Shown piece after piece: positions 14,890-29,381 of a stretch of DNA of 34,566 bases (position 1 is the first letter of the stretch; each line of letters begins with the position of its first letter). Origin of the DNA: Actinomycetota bacterium (GTDB lineage: Bacteria; Actinomycetota; Actinomycetes; S36-B12); assembly GCA_029978585.1 (NCBI GenBank), contig JAPOJD010000007.1, positions 1-34,566 of the forward strand, read 5' to 3'. Both the position numbers and the translations under genes were made by a program. The notes below the pieces were generated by a model that made no database searches, was not told the origin of the DNA, and worked only from the letters and a program-made list of their open reading frames with translations.

Positions 14890-16171
14890 CCGCCTCGCCC
14901 GGCATCAGGGGCGGCCCCTCGCTGCGGTCGAGGAAGGCCACGGGATCGGTGAGATCCTCGTGGTCGGGCAGCAGGTCGGGGTGCTCCCACAGCGCATCCC
15001 GGCCGGCCACTCCGAGTCGTTCGCGGACCGTCGCCCACAGCGCGGTCGCCTCGCGCTGCGCCCGAGGGCGCAGTTCGAGCCCGACGAGGGAGGCGAAGGT
15101 CTTCTCGGCCGGTCCGCCCGCGGCCCGGCGGCGGCGTACCGCCTCGCTCAGTCGATCCGCCGACGGGAGCGCGCCTGCGGCCGCGCCGACGACATCGCAG
15201 ACCCATCCCTCGATGAGCGCGAGGAGTGTCTCGAGGCGCTGCAGCGCGAGCCGCTGCTCGGGGGTGTCCTCCATCTGGAACATGTCGTCGCCGAGCGCCT
15301 CTCCCAGCCGGGAGGGGTCGGACAGGGCCGACGGGTCCAGGGACCGCATGGTCTCGCCAAGGCGCCCGGTGTCGACGCGGATCCCGCGGGCGTAGGCGTC
15401 GACGGCTCCCTCGAGGCGCGCGGGCAGCCAGGGGACGTGGGCGAACAGGCGCTGGTGGGCGCATTCGCGCAGGGCAAGGTAGAGGCGCACCTCGTCGAGC
15501 GGCACCCCGAGACCCTCGGCGAACGCGTCGAGGTTCGCGGGCAGCAGCACGGGGCGGTGCGACGTCGTCAGCGGTACGCCGACGTCCGCGGCGCCGACGA
15601 CCTCTGCGGCCAGCGCCCCGATCCCGCGACCCACCTGCAGGCCGAACATCGACGCGCCGAGTTGACGCGCCATGCCGAGCATCGGGCCGATGAGCGCGGC
15701 CGCCTCGGGCGGCAGCCCCTCGGGCATCATCTCGGCGAGCGCCGGAGGAACGCCTGTCGCCGCCTCCTCCCCCGCCGGGGCGATCACGGAGTTCACCTGC
15801 TCGGCGATCGGTGCGACGATCCGCTGCCACGCGGGGAAGGTCTCCTCGATCCACTCCGCGCGGCTCCACGCACTGCAGCCGGCCGTGGAGATGGGGAACG
15901 CCGTGGCGGGGTCGAGCCACACCTGGGCCAGGTCGACGGCTCGCTCGACATCGCGTCGCTGGGCCTCCGTGACCGAGGGGTCCCCGGCGCTGGCGGACTC
16001 CTTGCGCGCGGTGTCCCGGGCGAGATCCCAGTTCACCGGACCCTGCGAGGCGCCGCCCTGGAGCATCTGGCCGATCTGCTGGAGCATCGCGCCGAGCTGG
16101 CTCATGTCCATGGGGTTCATGTCGCCGGGGTCACCGGGCATCCCGAAGCCGAAGGGGGGCGGGGTGCTCAT
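14876..16171 (-). CDS. Zinc-dependent metalloprotease-like protein (DUF2342 / Rv3195-type)
   Basis: MSTPPPFGFGMPGDPGDMNPMDMSQLGAMLQQIGQML..., ALRECAHQRLFAHVPWLPARLEGAVDAYARGI; position next to the PDZ protease as in mycobacteria. Confidence 0.8.
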   Translation of the reverse strand: MSTPPPFGFGMPGDPGDMNPMDMSQLGAMLQQIGQMLQGGASQGPVNWDLARDTARKESASAGDPSVTEAQRRDVERAVDLAQVWLDPATAFPISTAGCSAWSRAEWIEETFPAWQRIVAPIAEQVNSVIAPAGEEAATGVPPALAEMMPEGLPPEAAALIGPMLGMARQLGASMFGLQVGRGIGALAAEVVGAADVGVPLTTSHRPVLLPANLDAFAEGLGVPLDEVRLYLALRECAHQRLFAHVPWLPARLEGAVDAYARGIRVDTGRLGETMRSLDPSALSDPSRLGEALGDDMFQMEDTPEQRLALQRLETLLALIEGWVCDVVGAAAGALPSADRLSEAVRRRRAAGGPAEKTFASLVGLELRPRAQREATALWATVRERLGVAGRDALWEHPDLLPDHEDLTDPVAFLDRSEGPPLMPGEADAGD

Positions 16172-16319
16172 GGCCGGGGTCCCGGAGCGAGGCACGAGGG
16201 CATACCCCTCACGGTACGCCGGTATGAGGATCGGGGTCATGGCCGAGGTCGCCGGGTCCCCCGGAGGGGGCGTACCCTGGGACGGCCCGGACCGACCGGG
16301 ACTGAATGTGGAGGCCCGC

Positions 16320-16658
16320 GTGTCCGCGCTGCTGTGGTGGCTGATCCCCATTGGGGCGACGCTGATCGCCCTCGGGTGGGCAGCCCTGCGCAGCCGTCCC
16401 CGCCGCACCGTGGACACCCACGAGTCCGTGACCGGCATGATGCGCTTCACCGAGGCCATGCGGCGCCCCCTGCCGGATGGCGCCCCCGCCCCCGATCAGC
16501 GGCGCTCGTCGTCGGCGACCCGGCGTGCTCCGGCACCGCGCCCGGCGCGCACCCGGCCCCCGCGCCGCAGTTCCTCCGCGGGAACCCGCAACTACCGTGA
16601 CCCGGGCCGCGGATCTCGGGATCCCGGCCGTCGGCCACCGGGGCACTCGACCGCGTGA
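16320..16658 (+). CDS. Small single-TM hypothetical protein with basic Arg/Pro-rich tail
   Basis: VSALLWWLIPIGATLIALGWAALRSRPRRTVDTHESVTGMMRFTEAMRRPLPDG...; SD GGAGG at 16311; stop overlaps the next GTG (GTGA). Confidence 0.6.
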   Translation: MSALLWWLIPIGATLIALGWAALRSRPRRTVDTHESVTGMMRFTEAMRRPLPDGAPAPDQRRSSSATRRAPAPRPARTRPPRRSSSAGTRNYRDPGRGSRDPGRRPPGHSTA

Positions 16659-17776
16659 CCGATCCGCACCCTGAGATCGAGCCCGCGCCCGACGCAGAGC
16701 CCCCTGCCCCGACCCCGCATGCCGGTTCGCGAGCGCGGCTCTGGGCTGCCGCGGTGGCCTTCCTCGTCCTCGCCGTGCTCATTGCCGTGGCGGCGGTTCT
16801 CCCGGTCCCCTACATCGTCCTGTCGCCCGGGCCGACCTTCAACACGATCGGCGAGGTCGACGGCGTTCCCCTGGTGGAGATCAGCGACACCACGACCTAC
16901 CCGGTGACCGGCAATCTCGACATGACGACGATCCGGGAGTTCGGCGAGCCGCGATCGACCCTGTCGGTGTTCCAGGCGCTCCAGGCGTGGGTGGATCCCG
17001 ATCAGGCGGTGCTGCCCCGGGAACTCCTCTACCAGGACAACGAGTCGGGCGAGGACGTCGACCGCCGCAATGCCGTCCTCTTCTCGACGTCGCAGTCCAA
17101 TGCGATCGCCGCCGCGATGACGGCGCTGGGCAAGACCGTGATCGCCGACCTTGTGGTCGTCGCCGTCTACGAGGGCGCGCCGGCGTACGGGAAGGTCAAC
17201 CCGGGCGAACGCATCCTCAAGGTCAACGGCACCCCCGTGACGACTCCCGAGGAGGTCGTCAACGGCGTCCGCTCGGGCGCCATCGGCTCGACGGTAACCC
17301 TCACCGTGGAGCGGGAGGGCACGCCGATCGACGTGGAGCTCGTGACGGAGGCCAACCCCGACGACCCGTCCGTGCCGTATATCGGCATCACCGCGGGGTA
17401 CAACTTCCGCGCGGAGTTCCCCATCGAGTTCACCCTCGAGGACGTGGGCGGTCCGAGTGCCGGGATGATGTTCGCGCTGGCCATCGTGGACAAGCTCACT
17501 CCCGAGGACCTCACCGGAGGCGGGCACGTCGCGGGCACCGGCACGGTCGACCCCTCGGGCCAGGTCGGCCCGATCGGGGGGATCCGGCAGAAGCTCGCTG
17601 CGGCTGCCGGCGCCGGCGCCACCCTGTTCCTCATGCCGTCGGCCCATTGCGAGGAGGCCCAGGGCCACATCCCCGATGGACTCACGGTCACCCCGGTGGC
17701 CACGGTCCAGGAGGCCATAGCCGCCCTCGACGCCTGGCGCAAGGGTGACAGCCTGCCCTCATGCCCCAGCGCGTGA
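16655..17776 (+). CDS. PDZ domain-containing Lon-like (S16) membrane protease, YlbL family
   Basis: N-terminal TM then PDZ (GAPAYGKVNPGERILKVNGTPVTTPEEV) and Lon-type Ser/Lys region VGGPSAGMMFALAIVDKLTPEDLTGGGHVAGTGTVDPSGQVGPIGGIRQKL. Confidence 0.9.
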   Translation: MTDPHPEIEPAPDAEPPAPTPHAGSRARLWAAAVAFLVLAVLIAVAAVLPVPYIVLSPGPTFNTIGEVDGVPLVEISDTTTYPVTGNLDMTTIREFGEPRSTLSVFQALQAWVDPDQAVLPRELLYQDNESGEDVDRRNAVLFSTSQSNAIAAAMTALGKTVIADLVVVAVYEGAPAYGKVNPGERILKVNGTPVTTPEEVVNGVRSGAIGSTVTLTVEREGTPIDVELVTEANPDDPSVPYIGITAGYNFRAEFPIEFTLEDVGGPSAGMMFALAIVDKLTPEDLTGGGHVAGTGTVDPSGQVGPIGGIRQKLAAAAGAGATLFLMPSAHCEEAQGHIPDGLTVTPVATVQEAIAALDAWRKGDSLPSCPSA

Positions 17777-17793
17777 CCAGCGTCCCGGTGTCG

Positions 17794-17799
17794 TAAGTT
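17794..17799 (+). promoter_or_regulatory. Candidate -10 (TAAGTT) for leaderless UPF0182 gene
   Basis: TAAGTT-GCTGGA-ATG(17806). Confidence 0.45.
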
Positions 17800-17805
17800 G
17801 CTGGA

Positions 17806-22511
<4,706 letters not shown>

Positions 22512-22524
22512 ACTCCGCGGCGAC

Positions 22525-22557
22525 GGCCCTCACGCGGCGTCGGCCGACGCCAGGGCC
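22525..22557. terminator. Hairpin at the argG/DUF418 convergent junction
   Basis: GGCCCT-CACGC-GGCGTCGGCCGACGCC-AGGGCC: perfect 16-bp palindrome (22536-22551) extended by 6-bp outer arms. Confidence 0.55.
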
Positions 22558-23732
22558 GCGAGAGGGCGCTTGGTCCACCGGCCGACGAGCCACTCCAGCG
22601 GGCCCTGGGCGAAGCGGCGCAGCCACAGAGTCATGGCGATGGCGAGGACCGCCCAGCAGCCCACGGCGATGGCCGTGACGGCAGCGGCGCCGAGGGTGCC
22701 GAAGAGGCCGAGGCCCCATCCGCAGAAGATGATGCACAGCAGCACCGACTCGCCGAGGTAGATGGTGAGCGAAGCCTGGCCGGGCGGCCCGAGCGGCGCG
22801 AGGAGCCGGGGCGCGCGCAGCGACAGGAGAGCCAGGGCCCCGATGTAGCCGGCTGAGAGGATCGGGGCGAAGACGCCGATGAGCGCGAAGGCGACCTGCG
22901 AGATCGGGTCGGCACTGAAGCCGATCTCCTCCCCGGGGCCGAGGATGAGCCAGGTGAGCGCGAACTGGATCGGCAGGCCCACCATGAGTCCCCAGATCGC
23001 GCAGCGGCGCAGCCAGGGGCGGAAGTCCTCGAGGCGCCCGAGGAAGCGATGCCGGCCGGCGAGCATGCCCAGGCAGAATGCCGCGAACGCGAAGATCCCC
23101 TGCCCGAAGATGACGCTGAACACGACGAACGGGTAGATGCTCACGCGAGCCACCATCGTGTCCCAGAATGTGCCGCTCGCCATGGCGACGTCGTAGGCAT
23201 CGAACATCGACGTGTCGGCAGCGGCCAGCTGCGGGTCCGCCGCCGCCGTCAGGGCCGTGATGCCCGTGATCCCCACTACCCAGCAGGCGGCCAGCGCCCA
23301 CGCGATGACGGCGGTGAGCCACAGCGCCCGGTCGGAGCGCTTCACCAGGAGCAGGAGCCCGAAGCCGAGCAGCGAGTACGTCACCAGGATGTCGCCGACG
23401 AAGAAGAACACCACGTGGGCGAGGCCGAGGATGAGCAGTGCCACGAGGCGGCGCCGGTAGACCTGGCGATTCGGCTTCGAACCGTCCTTGAGGATGAACA
23501 GCGCGCTGTAGCCGAAGAGGAACGAGAAGATGAGATAGAACTTCCCCGCTGCCAGCATGGTGACGGCATAGGCCACGGCGCGGTCGAGCCCGGAGGCGAC
23601 GGAGGCCGCGTCGTAGCCCTCGGCGCTGATGGCGAGGAACGGTGCGTTGACCAGGATGATGCCGAGGAGAGCGATGCCGCGCAGGGAGTCCGGGAACGGC
23701 TGGCGCGCAGAGGACCTCGGCGTGGCGGTCAT
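22530..23732 (-). CDS. DUF418 family membrane protein (YeiB-like)
   Basis: FPDSLRGIALLGIILVNAPFLA, FSFLFGYSALFILK, C-terminal LGRWTKRPLAAL; many TM segments. Confidence 0.85.
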   Translation of the reverse strand: MTATPRSSARQPFPDSLRGIALLGIILVNAPFLAISAEGYDAASVASGLDRAVAYAVTMLAAGKFYLIFSFLFGYSALFILKDGSKPNRQVYRRRLVALLILGLAHVVFFFVGDILVTYSLLGFGLLLLVKRSDRALWLTAVIAWALAACWVVGITGITALTAAADPQLAAADTSMFDAYDVAMASGTFWDTMVARVSIYPFVVFSVIFGQGIFAFAAFCLGMLAGRHRFLGRLEDFRPWLRRCAIWGLMVGLPIQFALTWLILGPGEEIGFSADPISQVAFALIGVFAPILSAGYIGALALLSLRAPRLLAPLGPPGQASLTIYLGESVLLCIIFCGWGLGLFGTLGAAAVTAIAVGCWAVLAIAMTLWLRRFAQGPLEWLVGRWTKRPLAALASADAA

Positions 23733-23738
23733 CTAGCC

Positions 23739-23744
23739 ACGCTA
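23739..23744 (-). promoter_or_regulatory. Candidate -10 (TAGCGT) for leaderless DUF418 gene
   Basis: TAGCGT-GGCTAG-ATG on the minus strand. Confidence 0.45.
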
Positions 23745-23757
23745 CCGGCCGGGAATG

Positions 23758-24354
23758 TCAGCCCAGGGCCGGGTGCTCGGCGACATGGCAGCCGGCCACG
23801 TGATCGTCGACGACGCCGATGGCCTGCAGGGCCGCGTACGCCGTCGTCGGCCCGAGGAAGCGCCAGCCGCGGCGCTTGAGGTCCCGGGAGAGGGTGGTCG
23901 CCTCGAGTGACGTGGTCGGCACATCCGCGAGCGTGGCGGGTCGGGCGCGGCCTGGAAGCGCGCATGCCCGTACCCGGGCGTCGAGGACGCCCTCTCCTTC
24001 GGCGTGCTGCCAGTCTCGGAGCACTCGGGCATTGGATGTGACCGCCTCGATCTTGCCGCGATGACGCACGATGCCGGCATCGGCGAGGAGCCGGTCCACG
24101 TCGGATTCGTCGTACGCCGCGATCGCCTCGATGTCGAATCCGTCGAACGCCGCGCGGAAGGCCTCGCGCTTGCGCAGGATGGTGAGCCACGATAGGCCGG
24201 ACTGGAATCCCTCGAGGCTCAGGCGCTCGAAGATGGCCCGGTCGCCGCGGAGCGGACGCCCCCACTCCTCGTCGTGGTAGCGGCGCATGTCGTCGGGGGC
24301 GTCGCCCCACGGGCAGCGCTCGATGCCATCCGCGCCGCGGACCGTGCCGGTCAC
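23758..24354 (-). CDS. tag: DNA-3-methyladenine glycosylase I
   Basis: RCPWGDAPDDMRRYHDEEWGRPL, LEGFQSGLSWLTILRKREAFRAAF, FLGPTTAYAALQAIGVVDDHVAGCHV; GTG start 5 nt after the MFS stop. Confidence 0.92.
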   Translation of the reverse strand: MTGTVRGADGIERCPWGDAPDDMRRYHDEEWGRPLRGDRAIFERLSLEGFQSGLSWLTILRKREAFRAAFDGFDIEAIAAYDESDVDRLLADAGIVRHRGKIEAVTSNARVLRDWQHAEGEGVLDARVRACALPGRARPATLADVPTTSLEATTLSRDLKRRGWRFLGPTTAYAALQAIGVVDDHVAGCHVAEHPALG

Positions 24355-24359
24355 CGGGC

Positions 24360-25643
24360 TCAGCGGACGGACTTGATGGGCAGGATGGCCAGCGCTCCGA
24401 GGATGACGATGCCCGCGGTGACGCCGTACAGCACCGGGTAGCCGCCAAGCACGGTGACCAGCGGCGCGGCGATGACCGGAGCCAGCACCTGCGGGGCGCT
24501 GTTGGCGATGTTGATGACGCCGAGGTCGCGGGCGCGGTCCTCGGCATTGGGCAGCACCTGCGTGATGAGTGCCTGGTCGACGGCGAGGTAGACGCCGTAG
24601 CCGAGGCCGAGGATGAGCGCGGCGACCATGGCGAGCTGGAGCGTGGTCGTTCCGATGAGGATGAGCGCGGCCAGGGCCATGATGAGCGTCGCCACGATGA
24701 CGTAGATCTTGCGGCGCCCGCTGCGGTCCGACAGCAGGCCGCCGATGACCGCGGTGAGGATCGTGCCCAGCGCGTAGAGGCCGACGAGCAGGGTCTGGCC
24801 CTGCCCGGCCGCGGTCTCGTCGAGACCGACGCGGTCCTGCAGGAAGAACAGCAGGTAGAGGGTGGCCATCGCCGAGCCGAGGGACACGAGGAAGCGGGCG
24901 AGCCACGCCCAGGCGAAGTCCGGGTGCTCGCGCGGCGACACCCAGAAGCCGCGGAGGAACTCGCCGAGCTTGAACGGCGGTCGGTCCGCGCGCGGGAGCG
25001 GCGGGTCCTTGAGGAAGAGCACGAACGGGATCACCAGGAGGAAGGCGAGGATGGCGGTGAGGTAGGTCCCCGGCGCCAGCCCGAGGACGACGAACGACAC
25101 GAGCGCGACGCCGAGGACGATGCCGAGGGTCTGGCTCAGACCCACCCATCCGGATGCGACGCCGCGCTGGGCCACCGGGACCTGGTCGGGAATCGTCGCG
25201 GTGAGGCCGGCGTAGGAGGAGTTGATCGCGGCCTGCCCGAGGCCCCAGATGACGGCGAGCCCCACGACGCTGCTCTGCGTGGCGAGCAGCGCGATGAAGA
25301 TCGCGCCGAAGAGCGAGCCGAGGAGCAGCCACGGTCGACGGCGGCCGAATCGCGACGTCGTGCGGTCCGACAGTGCGCCGGCGAGCGGGTTGGCGATGAT
25401 CGCGACGAAGGCGCCCACGCCCGTCACGATGGCGAGCGCGGCCTCCTTGCCGTCGCTGCCGGCGATCTCCTCGGAGAAGCGGGGGAGAAGGTTCTGGATC
25501 GGCGTGAAGAACGCCAGCCAGATGCCGAGGTTGGCCAGGGCGAGGGTGGCGAGGAAGGGCGCGCGCACGCGCACGGTCGGCTCGGCCAGGGCGCTGGTGG
25601 GGACCGGCGGGGTCCCGGGCGTGGAGGGCGTGGACGCGGTCAT
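24360..25643 (-). CDS. MFS transporter, probable glycoside/sugar (GPH/SLC45-like) carrier
   Basis: FFTPIQNLLPRFSEEI, NPLAGALSDRTTSRFGRRRPWLLLGSL, GLLSDRSGRRKIYV; 3' of the GH1 gene with ATGA overlap. Confidence 0.85.
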   Translation of the reverse strand: MTASTPSTPGTPPVPTSALAEPTVRVRAPFLATLALANLGIWLAFFTPIQNLLPRFSEEIAGSDGKEAALAIVTGVGAFVAIIANPLAGALSDRTTSRFGRRRPWLLLGSLFGAIFIALLATQSSVVGLAVIWGLGQAAINSSYAGLTATIPDQVPVAQRGVASGWVGLSQTLGIVLGVALVSFVVLGLAPGTYLTAILAFLLVIPFVLFLKDPPLPRADRPPFKLGEFLRGFWVSPREHPDFAWAWLARFLVSLGSAMATLYLLFFLQDRVGLDETAAGQGQTLLVGLYALGTILTAVIGGLLSDRSGRRKIYVIVATLIMALAALILIGTTTLQLAMVAALILGLGYGVYLAVDQALITQVLPNAEDRARDLGVINIANSAPQVLAPVIAAPLVTVLGGYPVLYGVTAGIVILGALAILPIKSVR

Positions 25644-27031
25644 GGGATCACCTCGGGAACTCGGCCGGCGGCCTCGCCGGTGACGACCTGGCGGTACCAG
25701 GAGAACGAGTCCTTGGGGGTGCGGGCCTGCGTGTCGGGATCGACGTACACGAGGCCGAAGCGCTGGTCGAAGCCCTCGGCCCACTCGAAGTTGTCGGTGA
25801 ACGTCCAGCAGAAGTAGCCGCGCATGTCGACGCCGGCGGCCATGGCGTCGGCGATGGCGCGCAGGTGCCGGTCGAGGTAGGCGATGCGGAAGGAGTCGCG
25901 GACGCGCCCATCGGCGTCGATGACATCGGGGATCGACGTGCCGTTCTCCGTGATGAACATCGGGGGGAGTGCGGCGCCGTAGCGGTCCCGGAGTCCGACG
26001 AGGAGTTCGGTGAGCGCGCTCGGCACGACGGGCCAGTCGAATCCGGTGCGCGGCACGCCCTCGATCGGCACGAGTTCGAATCCCATGGGGTTGTCCGGTG
26101 CCGCCCCCTTGACCTGCTGGGGGTTGTAGAAGTTGACGCCGAGGAAGTCGATGGGCGTCGCGATGATGGCGGCATCGCCGTCCCGCACGGCGCTGAAGTC
26201 CGATCCGGGATACGTCGCCTCCGGGTCCACCGGCTGCGTGCCCAGCAGGATGGGATCCAGCCACTGGCGGTTGTAGAGCGCATCGAGCTTCGCGGCGGCG
26301 GCGGTGTCCTCCGGCGAGTCGGTGAGGGCCCACACGGGGGAGAGGTTCTGGGTGATGCCGACTCCCCCGGTGACCCCGGCAGCCCGCAGGGCCCTGGTGC
26401 CCAGCCCGTGCGCGAGGAGGAGGTGATGCACGACGGCCCAGACGCCGAGGAACATCGTGCGCCCCGGAGCGTGGACGCCGAACGAGTGGCCGAACGACGT
26501 GAGCACGAAGGGCTCGTTCAGGGTGATCCATCCGGTGACGCGGTCGCCGAGCCGCTCGCCCATGAGTGCGGCGTACTCGGCGAATGCCTCGGCCGTGGCG
26601 CGGCTGGTCCAGCCGCCCTCGTCCTCGAGCGCCTGCGGGAGGTCCCAGTGGTGCAGCGTGACGTACGGCGCGATGCCGCGGGCGAGGAGGCCGTCGACGA
26701 GGCGGTCGTAGAAGGCGAGCCCGGCTTCGTTCGGTGCGCCGCACCCGGCGGGCAGCACGCGGGACCAGGAGACGGAGAAGCGGTGCGCGTTGACGCCGAG
26801 CTGCGCCATGAGGTCGAGGTCGGACTCCCATCGGTGGTAGAAGTCGCAGGCGACATCGCCGGTCTGTCCGCCGGCGACGCGACCGGGCTGATGGACGAAT
26901 GTGTCCCACGTCGACGGTCCCTTGCCGTCCTCGTCCCAGGCACCCTCGATCTGGTACGCCGCGGACGCGGTGCCCCAGGCGAAGCCGGGCGGGAAGGCGG
27001 GGAAGGGGTCGGCGGAGGCCGTGAGCTCCAT
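25640..27031 (-). CDS. GH1 family beta-glucosidase/beta-galactosidase
   Basis: FPPGFAWGTASAAYQIEGAWDEDGKGPSTWDTF, WITLNEPFV, MFITENGTSIPD, YFCWTFTDNFEWAEGFDQRFGLVYVD. Confidence 0.92.
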   Translation of the reverse strand: MELTASADPFPAFPPGFAWGTASAAYQIEGAWDEDGKGPSTWDTFVHQPGRVAGGQTGDVACDFYHRWESDLDLMAQLGVNAHRFSVSWSRVLPAGCGAPNEAGLAFYDRLVDGLLARGIAPYVTLHHWDLPQALEDEGGWTSRATAEAFAEYAALMGERLGDRVTGWITLNEPFVLTSFGHSFGVHAPGRTMFLGVWAVVHHLLLAHGLGTRALRAAGVTGGVGITQNLSPVWALTDSPEDTAAAAKLDALYNRQWLDPILLGTQPVDPEATYPGSDFSAVRDGDAAIIATPIDFLGVNFYNPQQVKGAAPDNPMGFELVPIEGVPRTGFDWPVVPSALTELLVGLRDRYGAALPPMFITENGTSIPDVIDADGRVRDSFRIAYLDRHLRAIADAMAAGVDMRGYFCWTFTDNFEWAEGFDQRFGLVYVDPDTQARTPKDSFSWYRQVVTGEAAGRVPEVIP

Positions 27032-27081
27032 CGCCGTATTGCACCACGCGCGCGCATCCGCCGGAGAGCGATCGCCCCAGG

Positions 27082-28193
<1,112 letters not shown>

Positions 28194-28194
<1 letters not shown>

Positions 28195-29291
28195 CAGCCC
28201 AGTGCCTCGCGCAGCATGGCCGCGGAGCGCTCCGGGGCGATGTCGTTGATCCACACGCCCGCGGCGGACTCCGACCCCGCGGGGTATTTCAGCCGGTCCG
28301 GTGCGCGGCGGGTGCTGAACACCTCGAGGAACAACTGCGCGCCCGGCGCGACTCCGGCCAGCGGGGCCTGGTGCCAGGCGGCGACGTAGGGCATGCGCAT
28401 GTCGTACACGCCATCGAGGGCCCGCAGCAGCCGCGGGTAGAGCGCCGCGAAATCGGCCGCCTCGTCGGCGTTGAGGTCGTCGAGGGATGTGATCGCCCGG
28501 CGCGGGGTGATCCGCATCTCGAAGGGCCAGCGCGCGGCCCGGGGCACGTGGGCGGTCCAGTGGTCGGTGGCGGCGAGCAGGCGGACTCCGTCGCGCGCCT
28601 CCGCATCCGCGACGTCGAGAGCGAGGATCCGCCCGGTGTCGGCATGGTGGCGTGCGGCCGCGTCGAGGAGCAGTCGCTCCCGCGGTGGGAGGAAGGGGTA
28701 GGCGTAGACCTGGCCGTGCGGATGGGACATCGTGACGCCGATCTCCGCGCCGCGGTTCTCGAAGACCAGGCAGGAGACGAGGCGCGAGTCCTCGCGCAGC
28801 CGTGCCACGGTGTCGGCCCAGGCCTGCACGATGAGGAGCACGCGGTCGTCGCCGAGATCGGCGAGGTGCGCGTCATGGTCGTCGGTGAAGCACACGACCT
28901 GGCAGCGGCCGATCCCCGGGCGCTCGTCGGCTGTCTCCATGCCCGCGGCCGTGCGCGTGAGCGACGGGAAGCGATTGTCGAAGATGACGACCTGGTAGTC
29001 CGCGGCCGGGATCTCGGTCGCGTGATCCGGCGTGGAGGGGCACAGCGGGCAGCCGTGTGTGCGCGTCTCCTGCGCCGTCGGCTGGAACGTGCGCGCCTGG
29101 CGGTGGCCGGCAATGATCGCCCACTCCCCGGTGAGGGGATCGCGGCGCAACTGCGACTCGGGGGCCGCCTCATCTCGCGGGCGGGAGTCGATGTCGTCGC
29201 GCGGGGGAGCGCCGGGGCGGTCGTAGTAGGCCAGGGACCGGCCGTCGGCCATCACCGCGTCGGTGCGGCGGACCTCCGGCCAGGCGGGCAT
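28194..29291 (-). CDS. galT: Galactose-1-phosphate uridylyltransferase
   Basis: RRDPLTGEWAIIAGHRQARTFQP, CPLCPS, MSHPHGQVYAYPFLP (HxH active site), AGVAPGAQLFLEVFSTRR. Confidence 0.93.
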
Positions 29292-29297
29292 GGCCGC

Positions 29298-29303
29298 ATC
29301 GTA
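29298..29303 (-). promoter_or_regulatory. Candidate -10 (TACGAT) for leaderless galT
   Basis: TACGAT-GCGGCC-ATG on the minus strand. Confidence 0.45.
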
Positions 29304-29324
29304 GGGCGCCCCCTTGCGCCGGGG

Positions 29325-29349
29325 TTTACATTCGCCTACCTTTTGTCAA
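29325..29349. promoter_or_regulatory. Imperfect dyad TTTACA...TGTCAA, candidate TetR operator in the galT/alkB intergenic region
   Basis: TTTACATTCGCCTACCTTTTGTCAA; arms match 5/6. Confidence 0.25.
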
Positions 29350-29381
29350 GTCACGGCAGGAGTTCGGTGAAGGGAGCCGGG

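Noticed and set aside
29332-29352. dif-like sequence TTCGCC...TTTTGTCAAGT
   Set aside because: The right half resembles the XerD half-site of actinobacterial dif as I recall it, but the left arm and spacing do not fit the 28-bp consensus; better explained as the alkB/galT promoter region.
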